From Sanguibacter suarezii NBRC 16159 (GTDB taxonomy: Bacteria > Actinomycetota > Actinomycetes > Actinomycetales > Cellulomonadaceae), in the NCBI RefSeq assembly GCF_001552735.1, contig NZ_BCRT01000004.1, positions 217,173 through 281,172 of the forward strand: a stretch of 64,000 bases of DNA, written 5' to 3'. The notes below the pieces were generated by a model. It did no database searches and was not told the DNA's origin. It was given only the letters and a program-made list of their open reading frames with translations. Positions 1 through 8,842 of this stretch are shown piece by piece (positions within the stretch are counted from its first letter, which is position 1; the number at the start of each line of letters is the position of its first letter). Position numbers and translations under genes: made by a program.

Positions 1-1242
1 CCGAGCGGGTACCGCGACTGGGACGCCGCGAGCGGCTCCTACGTCGACGCCCGGATCGCCAACCCGGCCTTCGCCTCGCCGAGGCCCAGCGAGGTCGGCG
101 TCCCGGTCGTGACGCTGCTCGGCGGATACAACCCGTCCGTCGTCGACCAGACGCTCATGTACCCGGCCTTCCGGAGCAACTTCGGGAACGTGTTCACCCC
201 GGCGGCCGACTCGGTCGACACGGAGGCGGTCAGCGCCACCCGCCAGTGCTGGATCTCGGTGTCCTTCCTCGACGGGCACCAGGAGAACACGGCGCTCCTG
301 GCCACCGCAGGCGTCAAGCAGTTCAACGTCAACCTCGACGCGGCAGACAAGCCCACCGGCGCCAGCATCAGCTGCCGCACCAACGGCGTGACCACCCAGC
401 TCGGTGACCCGATCACGATCGCCACGGACCTCGCCCCGCTCGAGCCGGTGGTCGTCATCGGGAAGGAGCAGGGCTACAGCGCACTCCGCGCGGTCGAGCT
501 GCCCGAGCTCGACGCCGCACTGCAGAAGCTGGTCGGCGCGGCCGTCCCGGTCCTGCCGGCGACCGCAGCGGTCCAGCTTGCGAGCTGGGAGGACGACCTC
601 ACCGGTCTGAGCCCTTCGTCCCTGGCCGTCGTGGAGCGTATCCAGGCGCAGCGCGCGGCGGCGCAGTCCGTGGAGAGCTTCGTGTCCACGAACAGGGCGG
701 CGCTCGACGCCGGCGACCCGGTGACCACGGGGGCGCTGGTCGACCTGCTCTCGGCGGCCGGGATGACCGAGAGCGAGTCCGTCGTCCTGCCTGCTGGTGC
801 AGCGCTGACGGTCGACAACGGTCGCTGCCTGAGCGTCGACGACGTCGGTGGAACCACCGCGGTGGTCGCCACGGCGACCGGCGCGCTGTGTGCCGACGTC
901 GCAGCACAGCGCTGGGTCATGGACGCTCGCGGCGCCATCCATCCCGTCGCAGCGCCCGGTCTCTGTCTCACGGCCGCGACCCCGGCGACCCTCACCGAGT
1001 GCTCGGCGGCCACCGGCTCGCAGGTGTGGACCCACGAGAGCGACGGTCACCTCAAGAGCGCGACGTCGAGCTACCTCGACCTGTACCGGCACCTGACCCC
1101 GGCCACGCCCGGGATGTACGGGCGGACCACCGGCTCCAACCAGATCTGGAAGGGCCTGACCTCCAGCTCGAACCCGGCGCTGGTGACCTTGAGCGCAGGA
1201 ACCCTCGCCCTGCTGCACTCTCTGGACCTGACGGCCGAGTAG
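1..1242 (+). CDS. C-terminal part of secreted M66-like protein with ricin-B lectin domain (5' partial)
   Basis: The frame is open from the first base, so the N-terminus and any catalytic site lie outside the window; 413 residues are visible. The first ~120 residues (RDWD, VPVVTLLGGYNP, YPAFRSNFGNVF) recall the C-terminal part of M66/StcE-type metalloproteases; this is from memory and moderate at best. Residues ~275-395 look like a ricin-type beta-trefoil lectin domain: repeats of the form GRCL, QRWV, GLCL, QVWT and QIWKGL. Such a domain would bind carbohydrate on a secreted enzyme. The linker (~170-260) is helical and rich in Ala and Ser. No clear terminator follows. It could instead be another ricin-tailed hydrolase. 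Confidence 0.55.
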   Translation, partial: PSGYRDWDAASGSYVDARIANPAFASPRPSEVGVPVVTLLGGYNPSVVDQTLMYPAFRSNFGNVFTPAADSVDTEAVSATRQCWISVSFLDGHQENTALLATAGVKQFNVNLDAADKPTGASISCRTNGVTTQLGDPITIATDLAPLEPVVVIGKEQGYSALRAVELPELDAALQKLVGAAVPVLPATAAVQLASWEDDLTGLSPSSLAVVERIQAQRAAAQSVESFVSTNRAALDAGDPVTTGALVDLLSAAGMTESESVVLPAGAALTVDNGRCLSVDDVGGTTAVVATATGALCADVAAQRWVMDARGAIHPVAAPGLCLTAATPATLTECSAATGSQVWTHESDGHLKSATSSYLDLYRHLTPATPGMYGRTTGSNQIWKGLTSSSNPALVTLSAGTLALLHSLDLTAE

Positions 1243-1442
1243 CGGGCGCCGCGCCGGTACCGCTCGCGTCGCTCGCTGCGTGCGAGGGTGCAGATGCATG
1301 GGAACTGTGACGATCAGGCCGGAAGGCTGGCGCGCGTCGGTCGAGGGCGTTACCGTCTTGTGATTCCATCGGCTCAGTCGGTGGCGCGCGATCGAGCATT
1401 TCGTCAGGACAGCACAGTTCCGCAGGACAAGGCAGGCAGAGA

Positions 1443-1814
1443 ATGACCACCAGCGAGTCGACCGTCGGATCCTCGATCACCCCCCAGGACATCGAGGGAA
1501 CCACCCACGTCATCCTGCGTGGCGAGATCGACGCCGCACTGCGCGACCGAGCCAGCGAGGCGATGCTGTTCGTCGTCTCAGCGAACAACCCGGTGGTCGC
1601 GGATGTCGGGGGCGTCACGTTCATCGACTCGTCGGGCCTGGCCTTCCTCGTGCAGCTGCACCGTCTGTGCGCGGAGAGCGGCCTGGACCTGGAGCTACGT
1701 GACCCGTCCGAGAACATCGTCGACCTCCTTGAGGTCCTCGGGATGGCCGGTGAGTTCACGATCACGCGCTCCCGGGTGCGAGAGACCGTCGATGCAGGGT
1801 GCCCGTCGGTCTGA
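1443..1814 (+). CDS. STAS-domain anti-anti-sigma factor
   Basis: This 123-residue protein is a single STAS domain of the SpoIIAA/RsbV family. These bind anti-sigma kinases and free a sigma factor, and are switched off by phosphorylation of a conserved serine. The motif VTFIDSSGLAFLVQL places the phospho-acceptor at Ser63 or Ser64, after the usual Asp. The length matches stand-alone antagonists. No cognate RsbW-type kinase or sigma gene lies nearby, so its partner is encoded elsewhere. A purine-rich stretch (AGGCAGAGA) precedes the ATG. The start of sbcD lies 31 bp downstream but has its own predicted promoter. The 200 bp upstream hold no recognisable gene. Confidence 0.85.
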   Translation: MTTSESTVGSSITPQDIEGTTHVILRGEIDAALRDRASEAMLFVVSANNPVVADVGGVTFIDSSGLAFLVQLHRLCAESGLDLELRDPSENIVDLLEVLGMAGEFTITRSRVRETVDAGCPSV

Positions 1815-1832
1815 GGTGTCGGTGGCCCGGGA

Positions 1833-1838
1833 TACCGT
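1833..1838 (+). promoter_or_regulatory. -10 hexamer of leaderless sbcD promoter
   Basis: TACCGT stands exactly 6 nt before the sbcD ATG, so transcription should start at or next to the start codon. No Shine-Dalgarno sequence fits between them. Confidence 0.65.
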
Positions 1839-1844
1839 CTGGGC

Positions 1845-3035
1845 ATGCGAATCGTGCACACCTCGGACTGGCATCTCGGTAGGACCCTGCACGGGGTAGA
1901 CCTGCTCGAGCACCAGGCGGCGTACTTCGACCACCTCGTCGACGTCGTCCGCAGCGAGCAGGTCGGTGCCGTCGTGATCTCCGGCGACGTCTACGACCGT
2001 GCCATCCCGCCGGTCGACGCGGTCGTGCTGCTGTCCCAGACCCTCGCCCGCCTCGCGGAGCACGCTCAGGTGGTCGTCACGCCGGGGAACCACGACTCCG
2101 CGATCCGGCTGGGCTTCGCCGCCGAGCTCCTGCGCGGCGGGGTCTACCTGCGCACCCAGGTCGCCGACGTCGGCGTCCCCGTCGAGCTGGCCGACCCGGC
2201 CGGCGGCGCGCCGGTCATGGTCTACGCGCTGCCCTACCTCGATCCGGATGCGGCGCGCACCGTGCTGCGCGAGGACGGCGAGGAGTCCCTGGGTCGCTCG
2301 CACGAGGCGGTCATGTCTGCGGCCATGCGCCGCGTCCGGGCTGACCTGGACCGTCGCCAGAAGACCCTGCCTGGCCAGCGGCTGCGCTCGGTGGTCATGG
2401 CGCACGCCTTCGTCGTGGGCGGGGAGGTCTCGGAGTCCGAGCGGGACATCCGGGTCGGAGGGGTCGACTCGGTCCCTGCGGGCGCCTTCGCGGGCGCAGA
2501 CTACGTGGCGCTGGGACACCTGCACGGTCCCCAGCGGGTGGCCTGCACCGGCCCGACGGTCGCGCGGTACTCCGGCTCGCCGCTCGCCTACTCCTTCTCC
2601 GAGATGCGGCACGCGAAGTCCACCGTCCTGGTGGATCTCGGGGCCGACGGCGTGGTGGGCGAGCCTGAGCTCGTGACCGCCCCCGTCCCGCGCCGCCTCG
2701 CCGAGGTCACCGGCACGCTCGAGGAGCTGCTCGGGGCGACGGGGGCGCCCCACCGTGAGGACTGGGTCCGTCTCGTGGTCACCGACCCGATGCGCCCCCG
2801 GGAGATGAACGCCCGCCTCAAGGAGAGGTTCCCGCACGCGCTGGTCATGCAGCACCGTCCACCCGTCGAGCGCGCGCGGGAGTCCCTCACGCTCGCGGTC
2901 ACGGCGGCGAGCGACCCGGTGGCCGTCGCCGGCGACTTCGTGGCGCACGTGACGGGCGTGGCGCCCAGCGCCGCCGAGGCTGATGTCCTGCGGTCAGCCT
3001 TCGAGGCCGCCAACGCGAGCGAGCGGAGCGCCTGA
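1845..3035 (+). CDS. sbcD: Exonuclease SbcCD subunit D (Mre11-like)
   Basis: This 396-residue protein is the Mn-dependent nuclease subunit of the SbcCD complex, which opens hairpins and processes double-strand ends. The calcineurin-like metallophosphoesterase motifs are all present in order: SDWHLGR at the N-terminus, GDVYDRAIPP, GNHDSA, AHAFVVGG and GHLHG. Length is normal for the family. The stop codon overlaps the sbcC start (TGATG), so the two subunits are translationally coupled. The start is supported by the motif distance from the N-terminus and by a TACCGT hexamer 6 nt upstream. Confidence 0.95.
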   Translation: MRIVHTSDWHLGRTLHGVDLLEHQAAYFDHLVDVVRSEQVGAVVISGDVYDRAIPPVDAVVLLSQTLARLAEHAQVVVTPGNHDSAIRLGFAAELLRGGVYLRTQVADVGVPVELADPAGGAPVMVYALPYLDPDAARTVLREDGEESLGRSHEAVMSAAMRRVRADLDRRQKTLPGQRLRSVVMAHAFVVGGEVSESERDIRVGGVDSVPAGAFAGADYVALGHLHGPQRVACTGPTVARYSGSPLAYSFSEMRHAKSTVLVDLGADGVVGEPELVTAPVPRRLAEVTGTLEELLGATGAPHREDWVRLVVTDPMRPREMNARLKERFPHALVMQHRPPVERARESLTLAVTAASDPVAVAGDFVAHVTGVAPSAAEADVLRSAFEAANASERSA

Positions 3036-6000
3036 TGCACCTCCATTCCATGACGCTGCAGGCCATCGGCCCCTTCGCAGGCACCCACACAGTGGACTTC
3101 GCCGCGCTGAGCGAAGCGGGGCTCTTCCTCCTCGAAGGGCCCACCGGAGCCGGGAAGTCGACGCTCATCGACGCGGTCGTCTTCGCCCTGTACGGCAAGG
3201 TCGCCTCGGCCGCAGCGAGCGACGACCGGCTGCGGTCGGCCTACGCCGCGGACGCGACCGAGTCCTTCGTCGACCTCACCTTCGAGACCGGTGCGGGCAT
3301 CTACCGCGTCGTGCGGACCCCGGAGCGGCTACGTCCCAAGAAGCGCGGGGAGGGCACCACCAAGCAGCAGGCGGGCATCACGCTCTGGGCGCTGACCGTC
3401 GACGAGCTCGCCGCCGGGCTGGGTGCGCCGGGTGACAGCGGGAGGCTCGTGTCCAACCGCCTCGACGAGGCGGGGGCAGAGCTGACGCGGATCATCGGGC
3501 TCGACCGCAGCCAGTTCGTCCAGACGATCGTGCTGCCGCAAGGGGAGTTCGCGAACTTCCTGCGGGCCAACCCCGAGGACCGCCGAGGTCTGCTGCAGAA
3601 GGTGTTCGGCACCGAGATCTACGAGAAGGCTCAGGCTCAGCTCGCCTCGATGCGCGCCGCCGCGCACCAGCAGCTGTCCGCGGCGAGGTCCCAGGTCACC
3701 TCCGCAGTCGAGAACTTCATCACCACCACCTCGCTGCCCGGGCCCGATGCCGAGATCCTGCGCGGCGCCGGGACGCACGACGTCCCCAAGCTCGCCGACG
3801 AGCACGTCGCCGGGCTGGTGTCCGTGGCTGATGCCCGCGACCGGGCCGACACCGCCGCGCGGGTCCGCCTCACAGCGGCTCGGGTCGCCCTGGACGAGGC
3901 GAAGCAGCTCACCGAGGCCGCCGCCCGCCGCGAAGCGCTGCTCACCGAGCAGGCTGCGCTCGACAGCCGCACGCAGCAGGTCCAGGAGCTGGAGACACTG
4001 CTCGTGGCCGCGCGCCGCGCGGCCATGGTCGAGCCGTCCATCACCGCTGAAGAGGTCGCGCGCCGCGCGGCCGAGGACGCCACCGAGCGTCTGCGCGCCG
4101 ACCTCGAGCGCGCGCAGCAGGTCCTGGACGTCCCCGCCGCCCTCGCTGCCCTCGCCGACGCCGGACGCGTGTCCCGCTCCGACGACGAGCTCGCGTCGCG
4201 GGAGGAGGCCAGGGCAACCCTGCGCCGCGGCCGGGATGACGACGCCGGGCAGATCGCGCTGCTCAACCGGCTGCTGCCGATCGAGGCAGGCCTCGCGGCG
4301 CGTCGCAGCGCCCAGACGGAGGCCGTGGCGGCGTTGGCCGGCCAGCGCGCCGCGATCACGGACCTGGAGACGGACCTCGCCGCGCGTCCGGCCGCGCGTC
4401 TCGAGCTCGAGAGCGCACGCGACGCGGCCCGAGCCCTCGCAGCGGACTTGCCCGCACGGACCTCCCGGCGCGCCGCAGCTGGTGAGGTCGTGGAGACCTT
4501 CGCCCGCCTCGACACCCTCACCGCCGAGCACGACGCCGCGCTCGAGGCGCGCACCGCGGCCGGTGCGGTCGCTCAGCGGGCGGTCGAGGTCGAGGGAGAC
4601 CTGCGCCGTGCCCGGATCGCCGGCATCGCCGGAGAGATCGCGGCCAGCCTCCACCCGGGCGCGCCGTGCCCGGTCTGCGGCTCGGCCGAGCACCCCGAGC
4701 CGGCCTCGCGGGGCGCGGACCACGTGGACCAGGAGGCAGTGGACCGCGCGGAGGCCGAGCGTCGTGACCGCGAGGGTGACCTGGTGGCAGCGGGCCAGCT
4801 CGTCGTCCGTCTCGCAGAACGCCTCACCGCCCTGCGCGAGTTGGTCGCCGGCACCGACCTGGCTGCGGCGACTGCCGAGCTCACCGCCGCCGAGGATGCG
4901 GTCGCCGCAGCAGAGGCCGCGCAGCAGCAGGCCACCGCCGCCGCGCAGGACCTGGCGGCCTTCGACGAGGCGACGGTCCGGCTGCGCGCCGACCACGCCG
5001 CGCGGGTGGAGCAGGCCGTGACCGACCAGGCGCGCCTCGACCACGACGCGACGGTCCTGCTCGCCGACGAGGCGGAGATCTCCGCCGCGGCAGGCACGCG
5101 GACCGTCGCCGAGGTCGTCGCCGACCTCACCGCCCGGGTCTCGGCCGTCGACGCGCTGCTGACCTCCCAGGACCACGCCGCCACCGCATGGTCCGGGCAC
5201 CGTGAGCGCCACGTGGAGCTCGAGCAGAGCCTGGTCGGCAACCACTTCGACGACGTCGGCGCTGCTCGCGAGGCGATGGTGCCCCCGGAGCGGACCTCCT
5301 CCCTGGAGCAGGAGATCATGACGCACCGGGCCGCCTGTGAACGGGTGCGCAGCGGACTGGCCGAGGACCGCATCATCGCGCTGGCCGATGACATCGACAT
5401 CGACCTCGAGGCGGTGCGCACGGACGAGTCGACGGCCGAGGCCGCCGTGCACGAGGCCCAGGTGGCGGCGGCGCTGGCTGGCCGCACGGTCCAGGACGCG
5501 GAGCGGGAGGCTGCGGCCATCGCTCGCGCGAGCGCCCACCTCGAGTCGGTCGAGGTGACCACCGAGCCGGTCGTGCGGATGGCGGACCTGGCCGGTGGCA
5601 CGTCCCCGGACAACACGACACGTCTCACCCTGGCCACCTTTGTGCTCATGCGCCGCTTCGAGGACGTCGTGGCTGCGGCGAACTCACGGATCGAGACGAT
5701 GTCCGACGGCCGGTACGAGCTCGTCCGTTCCGACCTCAAGGAGGTCAAGGGGAACACGAAGGTGGGTCTCGCGCTGCGGGTGCTGGACCACCAGACCGGT
5801 CTCCCGCGGCTGCCGAGCTCGTTGTCCGGCGGTGAGACCTTCTACGTCTCCCTGTGCCTGGCGCTGGGCATGGCCGACGTGGTCACGGCGGAGGCGGGTG
5901 GGGTGGACCTGGGGACCCTCTTCGTCGACGAGGGCTTCGGGTCGCTCGACCCGGAGACGCTCGACTCGGTCCTGGCCATCCTCGGCCGGCTGCGGGCCGG

Positions 6001-6118
6001 CGGGCGGGTTGTCGGAGTGGTGTCGCACGTGGAGGCGCTCAAGCAGACGATCTCCGACGGCATCTCGGTGCGCCGGCTGCCGGACGGGTCGAGCACCCTG
6101 ACGGTCCGCGCCGGCTGA
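3035..6118 (+). CDS. sbcC: Exonuclease SbcCD subunit C (Rad50-like ATPase)
   Basis: This 1027-residue SMC/Rad50-type ATPase partners SbcD and holds DNA ends through a long coiled coil. The Walker A motif GPTGAGKST is at residues ~35-43. Two long Ala/Glu/Arg-rich coiled-coil arms flank a zinc hook CPVC (Cys545, Cys548) near the midpoint. The ABC signature LSGGE starts at Leu930, with the Walker B region LFVDEGFGSLD following. All catalytic elements are intact and length is typical. It overlaps sbcD by 1 nt, so the pair is one operon. Its stop codon sits inside the left arm of a 14-bp hairpin terminator. Confidence 0.95.
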   Translation: MHLHSMTLQAIGPFAGTHTVDFAALSEAGLFLLEGPTGAGKSTLIDAVVFALYGKVASAAASDDRLRSAYAADATESFVDLTFETGAGIYRVVRTPERLRPKKRGEGTTKQQAGITLWALTVDELAAGLGAPGDSGRLVSNRLDEAGAELTRIIGLDRSQFVQTIVLPQGEFANFLRANPEDRRGLLQKVFGTEIYEKAQAQLASMRAAAHQQLSAARSQVTSAVENFITTTSLPGPDAEILRGAGTHDVPKLADEHVAGLVSVADARDRADTAARVRLTAARVALDEAKQLTEAAARREALLTEQAALDSRTQQVQELETLLVAARRAAMVEPSITAEEVARRAAEDATERLRADLERAQQVLDVPAALAALADAGRVSRSDDELASREEARATLRRGRDDDAGQIALLNRLLPIEAGLAARRSAQTEAVAALAGQRAAITDLETDLAARPAARLELESARDAARALAADLPARTSRRAAAGEVVETFARLDTLTAEHDAALEARTAAGAVAQRAVEVEGDLRRARIAGIAGEIAASLHPGAPCPVCGSAEHPEPASRGADHVDQEAVDRAEAERRDREGDLVAAGQLVVRLAERLTALRELVAGTDLAAATAELTAAEDAVAAAEAAQQQATAAAQDLAAFDEATVRLRADHAARVEQAVTDQARLDHDATVLLADEAEISAAAGTRTVAEVVADLTARVSAVDALLTSQDHAATAWSGHRERHVELEQSLVGNHFDDVGAAREAMVPPERTSSLEQEIMTHRAACERVRSGLAEDRIIALADDIDIDLEAVRTDESTAEAAVHEAQVAAALAGRTVQDAEREAAAIARASAHLESVEVTTEPVVRMADLAGGTSPDNTTRLTLATFVLMRRFEDVVAAANSRIETMSDGRYELVRSDLKEVKGNTKVGLALRVLDHQTGLPRLPSSLSGGETFYVSLCLALGMADVVTAEAGGVDLGTLFVDEGFGSLDPETLDSVLAILGRLRAGGRVVGVVSHVEALKQTISDGISVRRLPDGSSTLTVRAG

Positions 6119-6139
6119 GGGGGGTCTCAGCCGGCGCGG
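6106..6139. terminator. Bidirectional terminator between sbcC and DUF4234 gene
   Basis: A perfect 14-bp inverted repeat (CCGCGCCGGCTGAG and its complement) with a 6-nt loop lies between two convergent genes. The sbcC TGA stop is part of the left arm. Confidence 0.75.
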
Positions 6140-6144
6140 GGATC

Positions 6145-6633
6145 TCAGGCCTGGCGGTGCTGCCAGAGCGTGTTCAGTGCGTCCTGGTAGTAGAAGGAGT
6201 GCCCGCCGACGACGATCGCGAGGAGCACGCCGATCGCAGGGGACGTGGACGACGGCAGACCGGCGGCGGCCTGCGCCTGCTGGATGCGCTGCCCGGTGCA
6301 GTAGACCGAGAAGAGCAAGAAGTACGGCACGAACAGGCACAGCAGGATCATGTTGGCCGGGTTGACCTGGATCGAGGAGTTGAAGTTCTTCAGCTCGACG
6401 TTGATCTTGTAGTACCAGACCAGGCCGTAGATCCCGAAGGTGATGATCGAGAGCAGGAAGACCCCGATCGGCGACCGGGGCAGGCCTGACGGGCCGTTGC
6501 GGTAGGAGCCGGGCTGCGGGACGGTCGCCACGGGGTAGGCGGCATAGCCGTCCGTGGGGGCTGCGTAGCCGGTGGAGGAGGGGGCTGCGCCGGGGCCGGA
6601 GGGCGGCGGCGTGTATGCGTCTTGACTGGTCAC
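6145..6633 (-). CDS. DUF4234 membrane protein
   Basis: This 162-residue protein has a ~50-residue Pro/Ala/Tyr/Gly-rich cytosolic N-terminus, then a DUF4234 module. Three to four hydrophobic segments are visible: IGVFLLSIITFGIYGLVWYY, MILLCLFVPYFLLFSVY, and IGVLLAIVVGG. The signature FGIYGLVWYYKIN with a following soluble helix is typical of the family, whose function is unknown. The GTG start is chosen because TACTGT lies exactly 6 nt upstream, suggesting a leaderless message. It is transcribed convergently to sbcC and shares the terminator. Confidence 0.8.
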   Translation of the reverse strand: MTSQDAYTPPPSGPGAAPSSTGYAAPTDGYAAYPVATVPQPGSYRNGPSGLPRSPIGVFLLSIITFGIYGLVWYYKINVELKNFNSSIQVNPANMILLCLFVPYFLLFSVYCTGQRIQQAQAAAGLPSSTSPAIGVLLAIVVGGHSFYYQDALNTLWQHRQA

Positions 6634-6639
6634 GGCCTC

Positions 6640-6645
6640 ACAGTA
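6640..6645 (-). promoter_or_regulatory. -10 hexamer of leaderless DUF4234-gene promoter
   Basis: On the minus strand TACTGT lies 6 nt before the GTG start at 6633, with no Shine-Dalgarno sequence between. Confidence 0.6.
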
Positions 6646-6796
6646 GAGGTCTTCGAGATGCGCCGGACGAGGGTTTCGGGCTCATCGTGCAGATTCACCC
6701 GGTCCTCGCGGACGCTCCGGGCTGACGTGGCCGGTGAAGCTCGTGCTGGCTCGGGGTGAGGTCGAGCGGAAGGCCGGTGTGTAGGAGACTAGTTGA

Positions 6797-7777
6797 ATGA
6801 GCAACGAACAAGGTGTGTACTCCGTCCCCGGAACGTCCTTCACCCGGGACACGAACTACATCCAGACCCGCATCACCGCCGACGGGCGTGAGGGGTTCCC
6901 GGTCGAGGCCGGCCGGTACCGCCTCATCGCGGCGAAGGCCTGCCCGTGGGCCAACCGGTCGATCATCGTCCGCCGGCTGCTCGGCCTGGAGGACGCCATC
7001 TCCTTGGGGATGCCCGGTCCGCTGCACGACAAGAACAGCTGGACCTTCGACCTCGACCCCGGCGGGGTGGACCCGGTCCTGGGGATCGAGCGGATCCAGC
7101 AGGCCTACTTCGCCTATGACCCCGACTACCCCCGCGGGATCACGGTCCCGGTGATCGTGGACGTCCCCACCGGGAAGGTCGTCACCAACGACTTCGCCCA
7201 GATCACCCTGGACTTCTCGACCGAGTGGACCGCCTTCCACCGTGAGGGAGCCCCGGACCTCTACCCCGTGCACCTGCGCGCCGAGATGGACCAGGTCATG
7301 CGACGGATCTACACCGAGGTCAACAACGGGGTGTACCGCTGCGGCTTCGCCGGCACCCAGGAGGCCTACGACGCCGCCTACGACCGGCTGTGGACGGCGC
7401 TCGACTGGCTCGAGGAGCGCCTCGCCTCCCAGCGCTACCTCATGGGCGACTCGATCACCGAGGCCGACGTTCGCCTGTTCACCACCCTGGCCCGCTTCGA
7501 CGCGGTCTACCACGGGCACTTCAAGTGCAACCGGTCCAAGCTCACGGAGATGCCGGTGCTGTGGGCGTACGCACGGGACCTGTTCCAGACCCCCGGCTTC
7601 GGCGAGACGATCGACTTCGACCAGATCAAGACCCACTACTACGGGGTGCACCGCGACCTCAACCCCTCCGGGATCATCCCCGCAGGCCCGGACGAGACGG
7701 TCTGGACCACCCCGCACGGACGTGAGGCGCTGGGCGGACGACCCTTCGGCGACGGGACCGCGCCCGAGCCGCGCTGA
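6797..7777 (+). CDS. Xi-class glutathione transferase / S-glutathionyl-hydroquinone reductase-like
   Basis: This 326-residue protein belongs to the YqjG/PcpF/Ecm4 group, which reduces glutathionyl-hydroquinones. The catalytic CPWA motif is at residues 49-52 (Cys49), followed by the Xi-class thioredoxin-like part (LGLEDAISLGMPGPL) and an all-helical C-terminal domain with YRCGFAGTQEAYD, YLMGDSITEADVRLF and HYYGVHRDLNP. Length and domain order are standard. Most actinobacteria make mycothiol rather than glutathione, so the true thiol substrate is uncertain. GAGACT lies 6 nt before the ATG, and an AGGAG lies 10 nt before it, so leadered or leaderless initiation are both possible. Confidence 0.9.
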   Translation: MSNEQGVYSVPGTSFTRDTNYIQTRITADGREGFPVEAGRYRLIAAKACPWANRSIIVRRLLGLEDAISLGMPGPLHDKNSWTFDLDPGGVDPVLGIERIQQAYFAYDPDYPRGITVPVIVDVPTGKVVTNDFAQITLDFSTEWTAFHREGAPDLYPVHLRAEMDQVMRRIYTEVNNGVYRCGFAGTQEAYDAAYDRLWTALDWLEERLASQRYLMGDSITEADVRLFTTLARFDAVYHGHFKCNRSKLTEMPVLWAYARDLFQTPGFGETIDFDQIKTHYYGVHRDLNPSGIIPAGPDETVWTTPHGREALGGRPFGDGTAPEPR

Positions 7778-7807
7778 GCCGCGCTGACTCCCACTGAGCC
7801 GCGCTGA
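7766..7807. repeat. Short direct repeat at the end of the hydroquinone reductase gene
   Basis: GAGCCGCGCTGA occurs three times, at 7766-7777, 7776-7787 and 7796-7807. The first copy contains the stop codon of the gene. Confidence 0.6.
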
Positions 7808-7814
7808 CCTGCCC

Positions 7815-8840
7815 TCACCAGCGGTTGCGGGCCTCCTCGGCCCAGCCGACCAGCCCGTCCACCCGCACCTCCCGGCCCGCGTCGTCCACCACGTGCCCGG
7901 ACCAGTGGCCGAAGCACTGGTGCGTCTGGCCGGCGAGCACCACGAGGTTGGTCACCGCGACCCGCTCGTGGAACGGGGTGAAGGTCAGGTCTGCGCGGGG
8001 GCCGGTGACCCGCCACGGCGCCAACCAGCTCTCGCGGTCATAGGTCCAGGTCAGCTCGTCGTGCAGCTTGTGCACGCGGCCGTCCACGACGAGGGCGTTC
8101 TCGGTCGACCCGGTCCCCACCGTCCACTGACCGCCGATGGTCAGCCCGACCGTCCGCCCGTCGACCACACCAGACCCGGCGCCCCAGTTCCACGTCATCG
8201 AGTACGGCCAGCGTCCGCGGCCGTGGTCGAGGACCGCCCAGCTGGCGTCCGCCGGCACCACGACCTCCACGCCGTCCACCCGCAGCCGGCCGCCGACCCG
8301 CAGCGCGGGGGCCTTGACCGTGTACTGGAAGCGCCGCGCGCTCCACGGGACCACCACGCACATCGACTCCTGGTCCGCGGGCATCGCCACGGTGAGGTCG
8401 AGGCGGACCCGGTCGGTCGCGGCCTGCAACCGGACCGACTCCGGGCCGGGGGTGATCTCCGCGGTGAAGCCGCGACGTCGGGCAGAGGCGGTGCCGGTGC
8501 TCAGGCTGTGCGGGAGCACGGTGTCGGCGGCGAAGGGGGCGAGCACGGAGGCGTCCACCACCTCGCCGGTGGCGCGGTCCAGCACCCACAGCTGGTGCAC
8601 CCCGGCGTAGTCCAGGCTCGAGACCGTCAGCCCCACGACGTGCGTGGGGCTGATGATCCCCCAGTACTCCCAGCGCTTGTTGCGTCCCCACGCGCCCGCG
8701 CGGCCGAGGCCGCGGGGCAGGTTCGTGCGGTGCAGCGGCGTGCGGGACCAGCCGGCGGCGAGCGGGTCGAGCCGCCCGTCCGGGCGGCACAGCACGACCG
8801 GTGAGGTGATCTCCAGCTCGCTCGCGCCCGGCGTCGTCAC
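7815..8840 (-). CDS. DUF2804 family protein
   Basis: This 341-residue protein matches the DUF2804 family, predicted to be a soluble all-beta protein of unknown function. The core RWEYWGIISPTHVVGLTVSSLDYAG and the repeated W/H-rich strands (HGRGRWPYSMTWNWG, GGQWTVGTGSTENAL) are family hallmarks. No signal peptide or membrane segment is visible. The start codon is 3 nt from the stop codon of the upstream MazG-like gene on the same strand, so the two are probably co-transcribed and translationally coupled. Confidence 0.85.
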   Translation of the reverse strand: MTTPGASELEITSPVVLCRPDGRLDPLAAGWSRTPLHRTNLPRGLGRAGAWGRNKRWEYWGIISPTHVVGLTVSSLDYAGVHQLWVLDRATGEVVDASVLAPFAADTVLPHSLSTGTASARRRGFTAEITPGPESVRLQAATDRVRLDLTVAMPADQESMCVVVPWSARRFQYTVKAPALRVGGRLRVDGVEVVVPADASWAVLDHGRGRWPYSMTWNWGAGSGVVDGRTVGLTIGGQWTVGTGSTENALVVDGRVHKLHDELTWTYDRESWLAPWRVTGPRADLTFTPFHERVAVTNLVVLAGQTHQCFGHWSGHVVDDAGREVRVDGLVGWAEEARNRW

Positions 8841-8842
8841 GG

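Noticed and set aside
3329..5539. A 736-codon frame antisense to sbcC
   Set aside because: Same shadow effect; the sense strand has all SbcC motifs.
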